This document shows positions 1 to 7,864 of a stretch of 64,000 bases of DNA, piece after piece. Under the pieces are notes generated by a model. The model was not told the DNA's origin. It worked only from the letters and a program-made list of their open reading frames with translations, and did not search any database. This DNA comes from Planococcus lenghuensis. GTDB taxonomy: Bacteria > Bacillota > Bacilli > Bacillales_A > Planococcaceae. Where the stretch lies: NCBI RefSeq assembly GCF_001999905.1, contig NZ_CP019640.1, positions 2,584,001-2,648,000 on the forward strand, written 5' to 3'. The stretch's first letter is position 1. Every line of letters begins with the position of its first letter. Position numbers and translations under genes: made by a program.

Positions 1-416
1 ATTCCTTTTAATATACTTAATGGATACTTGTTTGCCTTTCCCATCCACAGGCATACATCCAATTTTTGAAAATGGGTGCCTCCTTCTGCTGTTACCCCCA
101 ATTCAACAACTTGCTGCAATTGCTGGCAGTCTTTCTCTTTCTGAAGCCAGCTACTTACCTCTGCTGTCATCCCTTCCTCCAACACTACAATTAACTGGAA
201 CCGGCACTGTCTGGACAACAGAATTCGAGCGACTTTAAAGATAGTCAGAATAGCATCGGTTTCTAACCGGTCATGAACCGATCCGATCCTGAACCGGTTA
301 ACCTGCTGCTCAACGCCGGCCTTGCCACTTTCTACGACAATGGATTGAAGCAGTTGATCCGGCGGTTTAATCATTTCCGGAATATTACCTTTTCCATTGA
401 TCACTGCAGCTGCCAT
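1..416 (-). CDS. hypothetical protein, C-terminus beyond the left edge
   Basis: Read on the minus strand, an open frame starts with ATG at 416 (protein begins MAAAVINGKGN) and stays open for about 138 codons to the window edge with no stop. A purine-rich stretch (GGAAAGGG) lies upstream at ribosome-binding distance. The protein is soluble-looking, with no signal peptide, membrane segment or recognised motif. It follows two small paralogous genes in the same direction (502-1252) and could be the last visible member of that operon. I do not recognise the family. Codon use is AT-rich like its neighbours, unlike the roughly 50% GC genes from 2451 onward. That it is a real gene is inferred from the long open frame and start context. 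Confidence 0.5.
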   Translation of the reverse strand, partial: MAAAVINGKGNIPEMIKPPDQLLQSIVVESGKAGVEQQVNRFRIGSVHDRLETDAILTIFKVARILLSRQCRFQLIVVLEEGMTAEVSSWLQKEKDCQQLQQVVELGVTAEGGTHFQKLDVCLWMGKANKYPLSILKG

Positions 417-501
417 AATTACCAGCCCTTTCCGCTTAGATGAAATTATAAAAACCTGCAGTCCGCCCGATGATCAATGGCATATAAATTATTCCGCCTT
501 T

Positions 502-738
502 TCATAAACGGATTGTCTCTAATTCCTTCACTGCTCTATCAAACAATTGCTGTTTTGGCTCCAGTCTGTAATAACGTCGCCAGGCGATAAAAATCTCTTT
601 TACCACGCCAAGCTTCTTTGCGCCTTCCACAGCGTTTTTTTGTTCAATTACACAAGTTTCATACATGATTTGCTTGAGTGGTTTGTCAAAATTCCGTTCT
701 ACGACTCCTTTATACTGTACATAGCGCACGTTTTTCAC
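502..738 (-). CDS. small hypothetical protein with HTH-like segment (paralogue of next gene)
   Basis: A 78-residue basic protein. Its first 70 residues align closely with the first 70 of the 153-residue product at 791-1252; both share a block reading roughly EGAKxLGVxKEIFIxWRxxYRLEPKQ. Alternating helix-forming residues and the LGV turn make this block resemble a helix-turn-helix, so DNA binding is possible (inference). The start used is GTG at 738 with only a weak purine-rich site; a later start cannot be excluded. It is shorter than its paralogue and lacks the C-terminal half, so it may be a truncated duplicate. Family not recognised. Confidence 0.55.
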   Translation of the reverse strand: MKNVRYVQYKGVVERNFDKPLKQIMYETCVIEQKNAVEGAKKLGVVKEIFIAWRRYYRLEPKQQLFDRAVKELETIRL

Positions 739-790
739 CCGCTTTCAATTTTTAGCAGATTCATTTCCCCCGTCGCTGATTTCTCTCTGT

Positions 791-1252
791 CTATTTATTC
801 TCCGGATCATCCGTCGCCTTTTTCCGATACTCGTCCACAAGCTCCGCTGTGAATTCATAGAACGGCAAAAGTCCTGCTTCCGGGTCCAACCCTTCACTTT
901 GATAATGGACTGATTTACAGCAAGCAATTCTGCGGTCAATCATTTCAGCAAACCCGCGAAGAGATACTTCATCTCCATATTGAAGCGGCCGGTCCAAGTT
1001 CTCCTCCTGCAGGTCCTGGCTGAATTTCTCTTTCCGACCGGTCAATTCATCTACCGCTTCATCAAAAGCAATTTGCTTAGGTTCCAATCTGTAGTGATGA
1101 CGCCAATATATAAATATTTCCTTTGGAACTCCCAGTCGCTTTGCGCCTTCTAAAGCACTGACTTTTTCTTCTTTGCATAGTTTATACATCAATTCTCCCA
1201 GGGATTGTTCATATTCCCGTTCCACTACTTTTCTGTACTGTCCATACTTCAT
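791..1252 (-). CDS. hypothetical protein with HTH-like segment
   Basis: A 153-residue protein with a good ribosome binding site (GGAGGG) just before its ATG. The N-terminal half (about residues 1-70) carries the segment shared with the shorter downstream gene and resembles a small DNA-binding helix-turn-helix. The C-terminal half (about 75-153) is acidic and unique, with a CC pair and an acidic end. No signal peptide or membrane helix. It is first in a row of three same-strand AT-rich genes with small gaps, probably one transcript. The tandem relation to the next gene is visible directly; function is unknown to me. A phage or mobile-island origin is possible but unproven. Confidence 0.65.
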   Translation of the reverse strand: MKYGQYRKVVEREYEQSLGELMYKLCKEEKVSALEGAKRLGVPKEIFIYWRHHYRLEPKQIAFDEAVDELTGRKEKFSQDLQEENLDRPLQYGDEVSLRGFAEMIDRRIACCKSVHYQSEGLDPEAGLLPFYEFTAELVDEYRKKATDDPENK

Positions 1253-1511
1253 CGCTACCCTCCTTGCTGACGCAGGATGATAATAAAATTCAGTTTAAAA
1301 GTACTAAATTTTTAGAATAGTTTATCACAAAAACCGTGATTTAAAAAGCCTTAATAGCAGTGTTTCAAGTACGTTTTATCTATAAAAAAATCTAAAAAGG
1401 TATTTTAAATGAATTAAAAGACCGTACTGACGCTTCATTTACTAGGAATAAAGGTATTTTTAATTATATGTAACGAATACATTTATATTTAAAAAATGAA
1501 TAATTTGAACT
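1253..1511. other. AT-rich intergenic stretch, no gene seen
   Basis: This stretch between the hypothetical gene at 791-1252 and the terminator at 1512 is very AT-rich with frequent stops in all frames. It should hold the promoter of the minus-strand gene at 1252, but I could not single out a convincing -35/-10 pair. No RNA gene or repeat was recognised. Confidence 0.4.
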
Positions 1512-1550
1512 AAAAAAAGAACTCGGAAGCTATAGCTTCCGAGTTCTTTT
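1512..1550 (-). terminator. intrinsic terminator of the wHTH gene
   Basis: A near-perfect hairpin (arms 1518-1530 and 1534-1547, GAACTCGGAAGC type) is followed, on the minus strand, by a run of seven T. It lies 11 bases past the stop of the winged-helix gene at 1561. Confidence 0.85.
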
Positions 1551-1560
1551 ATGCATCTCC

Positions 1561-1860
1561 TTACTTCTTCCATAAACCGATGATTCCATTTCTGCGATAG
1601 ATCAATTCATTATTCTCAAGCACTTTCAAAATTTTGGTCAATGTCTGATGGGGCATATTCAATTCTCGGGTCAATTCCTGGATAGTCCGGAACAATACTC
1701 CTTCTTTCGTCGAGTTTGACTGGAAGTATTCAAGGAACCGTTCTCCTTTATCATTTAAAGACGGAGAAGCAGTTTTCAAACAATTCCTGCATTCCTGAAT
1801 AATCAGCTGCTCCGGGTAATAATTTTTTTCATTATTTTTGTAGCTCGTGGAAGACGCCAT
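1561..1860 (-). CDS. winged helix-turn-helix protein
   Basis: A 99-residue protein starting at the ATG at 1860, chosen because AGGAGG stands 7 bases upstream; an upstream in-frame start would add six residues but lacks such a site. Residues about 45-99 have the pattern of a winged HTH: an LTRELNMPHQTLTKILKVLE helix-turn-helix followed by a short basic wing and a GLWKK end, as in RepL-like or MarR/Crp-type domains. Two cysteines (CRNC) lie near residues 26-29. Probably a small DNA-binding regulator or a plasmid/phage-type replication-control protein; which one cannot be told. It ends in its own terminator and stands alone in an AT-rich region. Confidence 0.7.
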   Translation of the reverse strand: MASSTSYKNNEKNYYPEQLIIQECRNCLKTASPSLNDKGERFLEYFQSNSTKEGVLFRTIQELTRELNMPHQTLTKILKVLENNELIYRRNGIIGLWKK

Positions 1861-2309
1861 GCAAAAACCTCCTAACAAAGTGAGAGTAATTCTCCCTTCT
1901 TACTAAACATTATACCCATTTCAGTGCTAACTGCTCAATGAATTTTCAAATTTTTTGATAGTTCTATTTAATTATTCTTCTTCAAGTATTTTTCGTATTT
2001 TTTTGAAGACCCGATATATGTGTGAGAATCTTAACAGGAAGAGGAGGCAAAAAGGAGCATTTTTAGGCCCCTCTTTATGCTTACAGGAATTTATCGATCA
2101 TTAATTCAAAGAAGTTCTTTTCCAAAAGAACCAAGAGTTGCCGACTCACCAAAAAGAATCCATTGCCCTGCAAGCACTAAAAGTGAGCTGTTCCGAAAGT
2201 GTCTATTGTGACCGATTGGGATAGCTTTGATTGTTTCAAGTGTTATTTTCTGTTTTTACTGACCGCATTCCTTTTTTTAGAAAAGTTCACTTATTTCTGA
2301 AGAAATAAA
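1861..2309. other. intergenic stretch without recognisable genes
   Basis: About 450 bases upstream of the winged-helix gene. It is AT-rich on the left and more mixed to the right, and carries short purine-rich blocks (around 2038-2060) but no open frame with a matching start. No RNA gene, repeat or convincing promoter was seen. Confidence 0.4.
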
Positions 2310-2351
2310 GAAAACCATCCGGCAAATTTAATCCTGCGGATGGTTTTCTCC
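2310..2351 (-). terminator. probable terminator of the M20 amidohydrolase
   Basis: Inverted arms 2310-2321 and 2337-2348 (GAAAACCATCCG type) form a hairpin with a T-rich tail on the minus strand. It lies about 100 bases beyond the stop of the hydrolase at 2451, so assignment to that gene is by position and orientation. Confidence 0.65.
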
Positions 2352-2450
2352 TAATTGTTTTGTTTTGTCGGATTCATACAAATGCCAACAGAAGAATCAG
2401 CTTCTGCTCTACTGAACCTGTCAGTCGCTGAGCGAGGCTGCGTCTGTCCA

Positions 2451-3749
2451 TTAACCGGCAGTAGCCGATTGCTGTTGCTCAATAAAGTCTTTTAAAATAT
2501 GCGCTGCCGTGACACAATCATTCAGCGAGGTCCATTCCCGCGGATTATGGCTAATTCCATCTCTGCTACGGGCAAATAGCATGGCTACTGCAATATGGCG
2601 CCCAAGGATCATTGCGTCATGTCCGGCCCCGCTGGGTATGCGAATCGGAGTGATATTAAACTTTCTCAGTGATTCCGAAAGCTGGGACTGCCATTTTTCT
2701 TCAACGGGGATTGGCTTGATTTTTGTTTTTTGGCTAAGTTTTGCTGCAACGCCGCTCGATTTACTGATCCGATTTGCTTCCTGTCTGACTGCCTCCAGCA
2801 GCTGATCCCTTGGTTCTTCATGGATATCCCGCAGATCAACAATCAATTTCACTTCCTGCGGAATAACGTTCGTTCCATTCGGAGACACATCCAGTTTTCC
2901 AACGGTCGCCACCGCAGTATCGCTTATCGTAGCCGGCAATTCGGCAACGCGTTGAATGAAGGCAGCGGCCGCTACAAGAGGATCCTTCCTTCCTCTCATC
3001 GGTGTATTGCCTGCATGACCTGCTTCTCCTGTAAAAACCACTTCCAACCAGGCAGGTCCTGCGATGCCGCTCACAATGCCGACCGGCTGCTGTTCCTGTT
3101 CCAGTTTCTTCCCTTGTTCGATATGCAACTCCACAAACAATTCAAGTTCCTCTGTGATATCCCGTTTCGCCTTCCGATAGCCCTCCAGGCTGCTGCCGTA
3201 TTCAGTCAGCACCTGTTCAAAAGACGTACCATTGAAATCTGTCAGTGCTGTGAATTCGTCCAAATCCGCTTCACCGGTCATAGCCATACTGCCGCTCAGG
3301 CCACTGTTGAAACGGGATCCTTCTTCATCTGAAAAGATCAGTAATTCATATGGTTTTTCAGGCTGATACCCAGTCTCCCGCCAGGCTTCTGCCACTTCCA
3401 AGGCCGCAAGTACGCCAAGCGGACCATCGAAATGGCCGCCATTCGGCACGCTGTCCACGTGCGATCCGGAAGCGATCGCTTTCGCCTCCGCATTTTTCCC
3501 TTCCAAACGTCCGATTACATTTCCCGCGCCATCTTCCCGCACGTGGAATCCCGCTTCCCGCATCCATTCCTTCACCAGTTCTTTTGCCTTCTTCTCATCT
3601 GCTGAATAGCCCGGTCGCCAAAATCGCTGTTCCGACACACCGATTTCTGCAAGTGAAGCAAACCGTTTAGCCAACCGTTCTCCGTTCACACCGTCTTTAT
3701 TTAGGTTCTGATCATATCCATCCACCAGCTGTGCATAAAAATCCTTCAT
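2451..3749 (-). CDS. Zn-dependent hydrolase, M20 family (N-carbamoyl-amino acid / allantoate amidohydrolase type)
   Basis: A 432-residue cytoplasmic enzyme of the AmaB/HyuC/AllC branch of M20, which hydrolyses N-carbamoyl amino acids, allantoate or ureidoglycolate and releases ammonia. Metal-binding motifs are clear: GSHVDSV (H97), the FDG aspartate (D108) and SDEEGSRF (E142/E143), followed by HIEQG and the GHAGNTPM lid-domain motif, with a GAGHDAM histidine near the C-terminus. Length is normal for the family. It is transcribed alone, divergently from the alcohol dehydrogenase at 4268. No transporter or hydantoinase gene is adjacent, so the exact substrate is open. The start is the ATG at 3749; family membership is firm, the substrate is not. 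Confidence 0.88.
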   Translation of the reverse strand: MKDFYAQLVDGYDQNLNKDGVNGERLAKRFASLAEIGVSEQRFWRPGYSADEKKAKELVKEWMREAGFHVREDGAGNVIGRLEGKNAEAKAIASGSHVDSVPNGGHFDGPLGVLAALEVAEAWRETGYQPEKPYELLIFSDEEGSRFNSGLSGSMAMTGEADLDEFTALTDFNGTSFEQVLTEYGSSLEGYRKAKRDITEELELFVELHIEQGKKLEQEQQPVGIVSGIAGPAWLEVVFTGEAGHAGNTPMRGRKDPLVAAAAFIQRVAELPATISDTAVATVGKLDVSPNGTNVIPQEVKLIVDLRDIHEEPRDQLLEAVRQEANRISKSSGVAAKLSQKTKIKPIPVEEKWQSQLSESLRKFNITPIRIPSGAGHDAMILGRHIAVAMLFARSRDGISHNPREWTSLNDCVTAAHILKDFIEQQQSATAG

Positions 3750-4267
3750 TTTTTACTCATCCTTTCTCTTTAGCTGCTCAATTCTCCGACACAGTTCAAC
3801 ACAATGAAGAATCCATACGGAATCGGACTTTTACACGAACAGCAGCAATCTTCCTGCCGCCATGCAGGATTACTGACAGCCGGCATTTGAGCTATGGCTC
3901 TTTTGCCTGCCCTCCCTCCTCTTTCTGAATCGACCTTCCGTCCATTCTCCATTATCATACTGCGATGTCTTCTACTTTAGCATAGTGAATTGCATGAAAA
4001 CATAATTTATTGATAGAAAAGATTTGGGCTTTCCCGCCAAGTTCTTTCTATATAAAATTATCAGAGTATTGGAACTGACAGGACCATCATGCTATTCTAT
4101 CAGCAAGGAAGAGGAATAGAGTGATTGTTATACATAATCTGCAGAACTATGAACATTCCTGTAATCCTATGAAATCAGCTGTTCTGTTTAATGCAGGTAT
4201 GATACCGGGCAGTCCCGGAACTGCCATTGACCAATCAACAATCATCTTGAAAAAAAGGAGTGACCGC
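3750..4267. other. divergent intergenic region
   Basis: Roughly 500 bases between the minus-strand M20 hydrolase and the plus-strand alcohol dehydrogenase, so it must contain both promoters. A frame in phase with the dehydrogenase is open from 4121, but the good ribosome binding site is at 4268. I saw no RNA gene, repeat or distinct operator. Confidence 0.45.
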
Positions 4268-5449
4268 ATGACCGTTTCAAAACTCGTATTTGTTCCACTC
4301 AGTTACACCGGATGGGGCGCACTTGATCACTTGATTCCTGAAACAAAAAAGCATTCTCCCCGGAAAATACTGATCGTGACCGATCCGATGCTCGAGAAAC
4401 TTGGATTAACGAAACAAGTGACTGAACCGCTTCAAAATGAGGGTTATGAAGTCATCCTCTATACAGAGGTGGTGCCGGAACCGCCGATCGCCATCGGGGA
4501 AAAACTCGCGAAATTTACGCGCAGCGGCGGTTTTGATATGGTGATTGGCTTCGGTGGCGGCAGCGCACTCGATTTGGCGAAAGTCGCTTCTGCAATGGCT
4601 GCCCATGAAGGAAACGTGGCCGATTACTTGAACCTTAGCGGAACAAAGAAAATTTCCAAAAAGGGGCTGCCGATGATCTTGATTCCGACAACTTCAGGTA
4701 CGGGATCTGAAGTGACGAACATCGCCGTATTATCGCTTGAAACGACGAAAGATGTCATCACCCATGATTATTTGCTGGCGGATGCAGCGATCGTCGATCC
4801 GGTCCTGACTGTTTCCGTGCCGGCAAAAGTGACGGCCGCCACCGGCATTGATGCGCTGACTCATGCGGTTGAAGCTTACGTTTCGGTCAATGCCAGCCCG
4901 GCGACGGATGCGCTTGCGCTCCAGGCGATTCGCCTGATCGCCGGTTCCCTTAGACAGGCGGTTAATAACGGCGAAGATAAACAGGCCCGGACCGATATGA
5001 GCCTCGGTAGTTACTTGGCCGGCCTTGCGTTTTTTAATGCCGGTGTCGCCGGCGTACATGCCCTCGCCTATCCGCTCGGGGGCCAATTCCATATTGCCCA
5101 CGGTGACTCGAACGCTGTGTTGCTGCCGTACGTGATAGGATATATCCGCAAAAGCTGCATGTCACGCATGGCGGATATTTTAGAAGCGCTCGATGGGAAC
5201 TCCGCGTATCTGTCTGACGAACAAGCATCGCGCCGCTGTGTGGAAGAACTGGTCCGGATTGTGAATGACGTCGGTATCCCGCAGACACTTCAAGGCTTTG
5301 ATGTGCCGGAAAGCGCGCTGGAGCCACTGACTGCAGACGCCGTCAAACAAAAACGCCTGCTGGCCCGAAGCCCCATGGAACTTGCGGAAGATGACATTCG
5401 GAAAATTTACCGGTCGGCCTTTGATGGAATTGTGACAGAACCAACCTGA
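4268..5449 (+). CDS. iron-containing alcohol dehydrogenase (group III)
   Basis: A 393-residue NAD(P)-dependent dehydrogenase of the iron-activated family. It shows the nucleotide-binding GGGSALDLAK stretch, the PTTSGTGSE motif and metal-ligand motifs DALTHAVEAY and HGDSNAVLLP. The frame is open 49 codons further upstream, but the ATG at 4268 has an ideal AAAGGAGTG site and gives the usual family length, so it is preferred. Members oxidise or reduce butanol, 1,3-propanediol, lactaldehyde and similar alcohols; substrate cannot be read from sequence. It stands alone, followed by a small hydrophilic gene at 5563. Confidence 0.88.
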   Translation: MTVSKLVFVPLSYTGWGALDHLIPETKKHSPRKILIVTDPMLEKLGLTKQVTEPLQNEGYEVILYTEVVPEPPIAIGEKLAKFTRSGGFDMVIGFGGGSALDLAKVASAMAAHEGNVADYLNLSGTKKISKKGLPMILIPTTSGTGSEVTNIAVLSLETTKDVITHDYLLADAAIVDPVLTVSVPAKVTAATGIDALTHAVEAYVSVNASPATDALALQAIRLIAGSLRQAVNNGEDKQARTDMSLGSYLAGLAFFNAGVAGVHALAYPLGGQFHIAHGDSNAVLLPYVIGYIRKSCMSRMADILEALDGNSAYLSDEQASRRCVEELVRIVNDVGIPQTLQGFDVPESALEPLTADAVKQKRLLARSPMELAEDDIRKIYRSAFDGIVTEPT

Positions 5450-5562
5450 TGGAACTTGTCTTGCCCGGCCGGCCCCCTAAGCTGTTCAAATTATCTGCAG
5501 ACGTTTGCCAAACATGCTCGGCGGGAAAACAATACTAACCAAACATCCGGGAGGGATCGCAT

Positions 5563-5781
5563 ATGTCTGATAATCAGGAAAAAGACGTACTGAAGGACAA
5601 TCAGGAGAAGATGCGCGAACTGATAGACGAGAAGGAACAAGAAGACGGCAACAACGCCGTCAATCCCGAACAGCAGAAACGCGAGAACCAGTCGCTTGAG
5701 GACCAAGCGCGCGTACCGGATCGGAACAATGCCATGAAACCGACTGTCGCCAACCGGAAAGCACCCGGATACGACGATTAA
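5563..5781 (+). CDS. small hydrophilic protein, paralogue of the protein at 13694
   Basis: A 72-residue, highly charged protein rich in E, Q, N and D, with no hydrophobic core, preceded by GGGAGGG seven bases before the ATG. The segment ENQSLEDQARVPDRNNAMKP is closely matched in the 46-residue protein at 13694-13834. Composition suggests an intrinsically disordered, possibly stress- or desiccation-related protein (inference); the family is not recognised. An IS1182 element begins about 8 bases after the stop codon, probably in or in place of this gene's terminator, and the transposase frame runs antisense through the gene's second half. Confidence 0.7.
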   Translation: MSDNQEKDVLKDNQEKMRELIDEKEQEDGNNAVNPEQQKRENQSLEDQARVPDRNNAMKPTVANRKAPGYDD

Positions 5782-7576
5782 AACGAAAGGGGCTGTCCAA
5801 AAAGCCCCCTAAATTAAAAACAGGGAGAGAATAACCAATCGGTTGTTCTCTCCCTGTTTTTTTAAAGTTCGCTTTTTCGGAAAGTGACCGGAGGAAACCG
5901 GCCACTTTCCGAAAATTATGCGCCATGGCGATAAGTCCAAATTCGATGTGCACTTTCTGAAGCCCCCGGAGATGGAACCGGCGGAACGCCAAATTGCCCT
6001 TGATATCGCCGAAACCGGTTTCCACCTCGATTTTTCTTCGGGCATATACCGATTTTCGGTCCTCACATTCAAGGGCTTCTTTCGCTTTCATTTTCAATTC
6101 CTCATAGACCGGGTTCCAATGAACCTGACGGTTCCCCTTTGCCTTGGTACACGATTCTTTCAGCGGACATCCGGTACAGTCTTCACATTCGTAGATTCTA
6201 TAGGACTGAACAAAGCCCGATGCATTTTTCTTCTCCTGATATTTTTTGAAAACGACGCGGCGGCCGTTTGGACAGATGAATCGGTCATCCGCTTCTTCAT
6301 ACGTCCAGTTTTTCGCGTTCCATTCATTGTTTTTAAACTTCTTCGTCTGCTCTTTCAGATAGGTGCCATACGGGATCAGGAAGCCGGCAAGCGGTTCTTT
6401 TTCATCCCCGATCAGGTAGAGGTAGTTCTCTTCGCTTCCATAGCCGGCATCCGCGACGATGGTCTTCGGCATAGGCAGGGCAGATGCCTGCAGCTCTTCC
6501 AGATGTGGAATCAGGCAGCGAGCATCTCCTGGGCGCTGATGAATGGTATAGAACAGTACAAATTGATTCTCGGTCGCCATCTGGATATTGTATCCGGGTT
6601 TCAGCTGGCCATTCTTCATATGATCTTCCTTCATCCGCATGAATGTGGCGTCCGGGTCCGTCTTCGAGAAGCTGTTGCGCTCTCCACAGACGGCGAGCTG
6701 TTCCGCATACGTTTCTTGGCGGGGAATGAAGTTTTCACGAATCAGTTTCACTTTCTTTTTCAGGAGACTGTGCCGTTTGCGGAGTCCTTTTCTGTTTTCC
6801 ACGAGCTTTTCCTCAGCGATGAGATCCGTCAGGATATCCACTTGGTCTTCCAGCCGGTTCGCAACTGAAGCCAATTCCACAGCCGCCGGCTCCTCGGCCA
6901 GCTGGCCCAGTTCCAATCCCTCCGCCTTGGCAATCTCCTGGATTTCCTGAAGCGTTTCCTGGATTCTGATTTTCAGTTTCGCTTCCCGCCCCGTCACCGC
7001 CTTACGGAAGACAAAGCTATACTTATTGGCGTCCGCTTCCATCTTCGTCCCGTCCAGGAAGTAGTTCTCAAACTCGACAAACCCTTGCCGGTGAAGTTCC
7101 AAAACAGTGAACTCGAATAACTGATCGATGACCGCTCCCATTCGGACGCTCCGGAAATGGTTGATGGTCCGGAAATCCGGTTTCTGCATCGCCGCCAGCC
7201 AGATCGCCGGAAGATCCTCGTGCAGCATCGTGGCGATGCCCCGGCAGGAATAAACTTTTTGGGAATAGGCATAGAGAATAACCTTGAGCATCAGTTTCGG
7301 GTGAAAGGGTGGCCGCCCGCCGCCAGGGTAGCAGGCGGTCAACACTTCCTCAGGGTAAGCCTCAACCAACTGATCCACCACACGAGCCACATGATGGTCG
7401 GGAATCAGGGCGCCAATATCAGGAATGGATAAGGCCTGGGTCGGATCATACGGTTTGAATGCGGGCGCCGGCCGGCGCCCTTGGGTGGAGACTACGATTT
7501 CATGTTCAAGTAATTTACCTGACGGAAGAGCCGGTTGCATGGTATAATCGGTAGAAGCAATCGTTGGATTGCGCAT
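5660..7576 (-). CDS. IS1182-family transposase
   Basis: A 638-residue DDE transposase. The N-terminal part (about 30-140) has the zinc-free helical domain typical of IS1182/IS5-like enzymes (GGRPPFHPKLMLK, YSQKVYSCRGI). The catalytic core shows aspartates in FLDGTKM and VADAGYG and a glutamate in VETGFGDIKGN; a cysteine cluster (CEDCTGCPLKESC) lies near residue 480. The ORF appears intact. Oddly, the frame does not stop inside the element: about 42 residues at the C-terminus are encoded beyond the GGGGCTGTCC border at 5789, antisense to the host gene at 5563. The core family length would end about residue 595. Confidence 0.9.
   Translation of the reverse strand: MRNPTIASTDYTMQPALPSGKLLEHEIVVSTQGRRPAPAFKPYDPTQALSIPDIGALIPDHHVARVVDQLVEAYPEEVLTACYPGGGRPPFHPKLMLKVILYAYSQKVYSCRGIATMLHEDLPAIWLAAMQKPDFRTINHFRSVRMGAVIDQLFEFTVLELHRQGFVEFENYFLDGTKMEADANKYSFVFRKAVTGREAKLKIRIQETLQEIQEIAKAEGLELGQLAEEPAAVELASVANRLEDQVDILTDLIAEEKLVENRKGLRKRHSLLKKKVKLIRENFIPRQETYAEQLAVCGERNSFSKTDPDATFMRMKEDHMKNGQLKPGYNIQMATENQFVLFYTIHQRPGDARCLIPHLEELQASALPMPKTIVADAGYGSEENYLYLIGDEKEPLAGFLIPYGTYLKEQTKKFKNNEWNAKNWTYEEADDRFICPNGRRVVFKKYQEKKNASGFVQSYRIYECEDCTGCPLKESCTKAKGNRQVHWNPVYEELKMKAKEALECEDRKSVYARRKIEVETGFGDIKGNLAFRRFHLRGLQKVHIEFGLIAMAHNFRKVAGFLRSLSEKANFKKTGREQPIGYSLPVFNLGGFLDSPFRFNRRIRVLSGWRQSVSWHCSDPVRALGPQATGSRVSAVRD
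5816..5863. terminator. hairpin at the left end of the IS1182 element
   Basis: A strong hairpin (arms ACAGGGAGAGAA / TTCTCTCCCTGT) is flanked by A-run and T-run, so it could stop transcription from either side. It lies inside the transposase reading frame near its 3' end and may insulate the element from host transcription arriving from the gene at 5563. Confidence 0.65.
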
Positions 7577-7577
7577 A

Positions 7578-7639
7578 AAAATCGTCCTTTCTGAGTGGTT
7601 GTGTGGTAACTCCCATTTTACAGAAACGGACGATTTTTG
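7578..7639. other. inverted repeat before the transposase start
   Basis: Inverted arms AAAAATCGTCC and GGACGATTTTT flank about 40 bases just upstream of the transposase ATG. A hairpin here could block read-through transcription or hide the ribosome binding site in long transcripts, as known for several IS elements. The pairing is seen; the role is inferred. Confidence 0.5.
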
Positions 7640-7667
7640 TATGCATTGATGACTTGACTAGCGGGAA

Positions 7668-7772
7668 GGCCGGCGGCGACTCCTGCGGGACCAGCACGAG
7701 CTGAAGACCCTGGACCGAGTATAGCGAGGGAAGCGTCTGAAGCCGTGCCCGCGGAAAGCGTCCGCCGGGCCG
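7668..7772. repeat. long imperfect palindrome of a Bacillales-type intergenic repeat
   Basis: About 105 bases begin GGCCGGCGG and end CCGCCGGGCC. Inner arms pair in order (CTCCTGCGGG with CCCGCGGAAAGCG; CAGCACGAGCT with AGCCGTGC). The block TCCTGCGGGA...CACGAG...CCCGCGGAAAGCGTCCG is one I remember as widespread in intergenic regions of Bacillus and Planococcaceae genomes. It has no coding potential of its own. It may be a mobile palindromic unit or part of the adjoining IS1182 element. Confidence 0.6.
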
Positions 7773-7800
7773 AACCCCAGCTACTTCTTTACGAATAGAA

Positions 7801-7858
7801 AAAAGGGGCTGCCCCTCGAGGTCATTTTTCATGACCTTTCGGGACAGCCCCTTTTTTT
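7801..7858 (-). terminator. terminator of the aminotransferase gene / IS right end
   Basis: A long hairpin with arms AAAAAGGGGCTG and CAGCCCCTTTTTTT and an inner GGTCAT/ATGACC stem lies just past the stop of the aminotransferase at 7865. Symmetric A/T runs make it usable in both directions. Its right arm supplies the GGGGCTGTCC end of the IS1182 element. Confidence 0.75.
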
Positions 7859-7864
7859 TACGCC

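Larger units (their letters stand above)
5789..7851 (-). mobile_element. IS1182-family insertion sequence
   Basis: The element is delimited by inverted copies of GGGGCTGTCC at 5789-5798 and 7842-7851, with partial similarity continuing inward. It contains one long DDE transposase gene, strong hairpins at both ends and a palindromic repeat (7668-7772) in its right part. The right copy is also one arm of the terminator that serves the aminotransferase gene, so that boundary is less sure; the true end might lie to the left of the palindrome. No target duplication could be assigned. Insertion near hairpins fits what is known of this family. Confidence 0.65.

Noticed and set aside
20-238. 72-codon plus-strand frame at the left edge
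   Set aside because: Opposite to the longer frame on the minus strand, which has a better start and continues past the edge.
4121-4267. N-terminal extension of the iron alcohol dehydrogenase
   Set aside because: The added 49 residues do not fit the family, and the ribosome binding site is at 4268.
5918-6868. 316-codon plus-strand frame inside the IS1182 transposase
   Set aside because: Antisense to an intact DDE transposase with full motifs; no ribosome binding site or known motif. Shadow frame.
7515-7832. 105-codon minus-strand frame across the palindromic repeat
   Set aside because: Runs through a repeat and a terminator hairpin; no site and no similarity.
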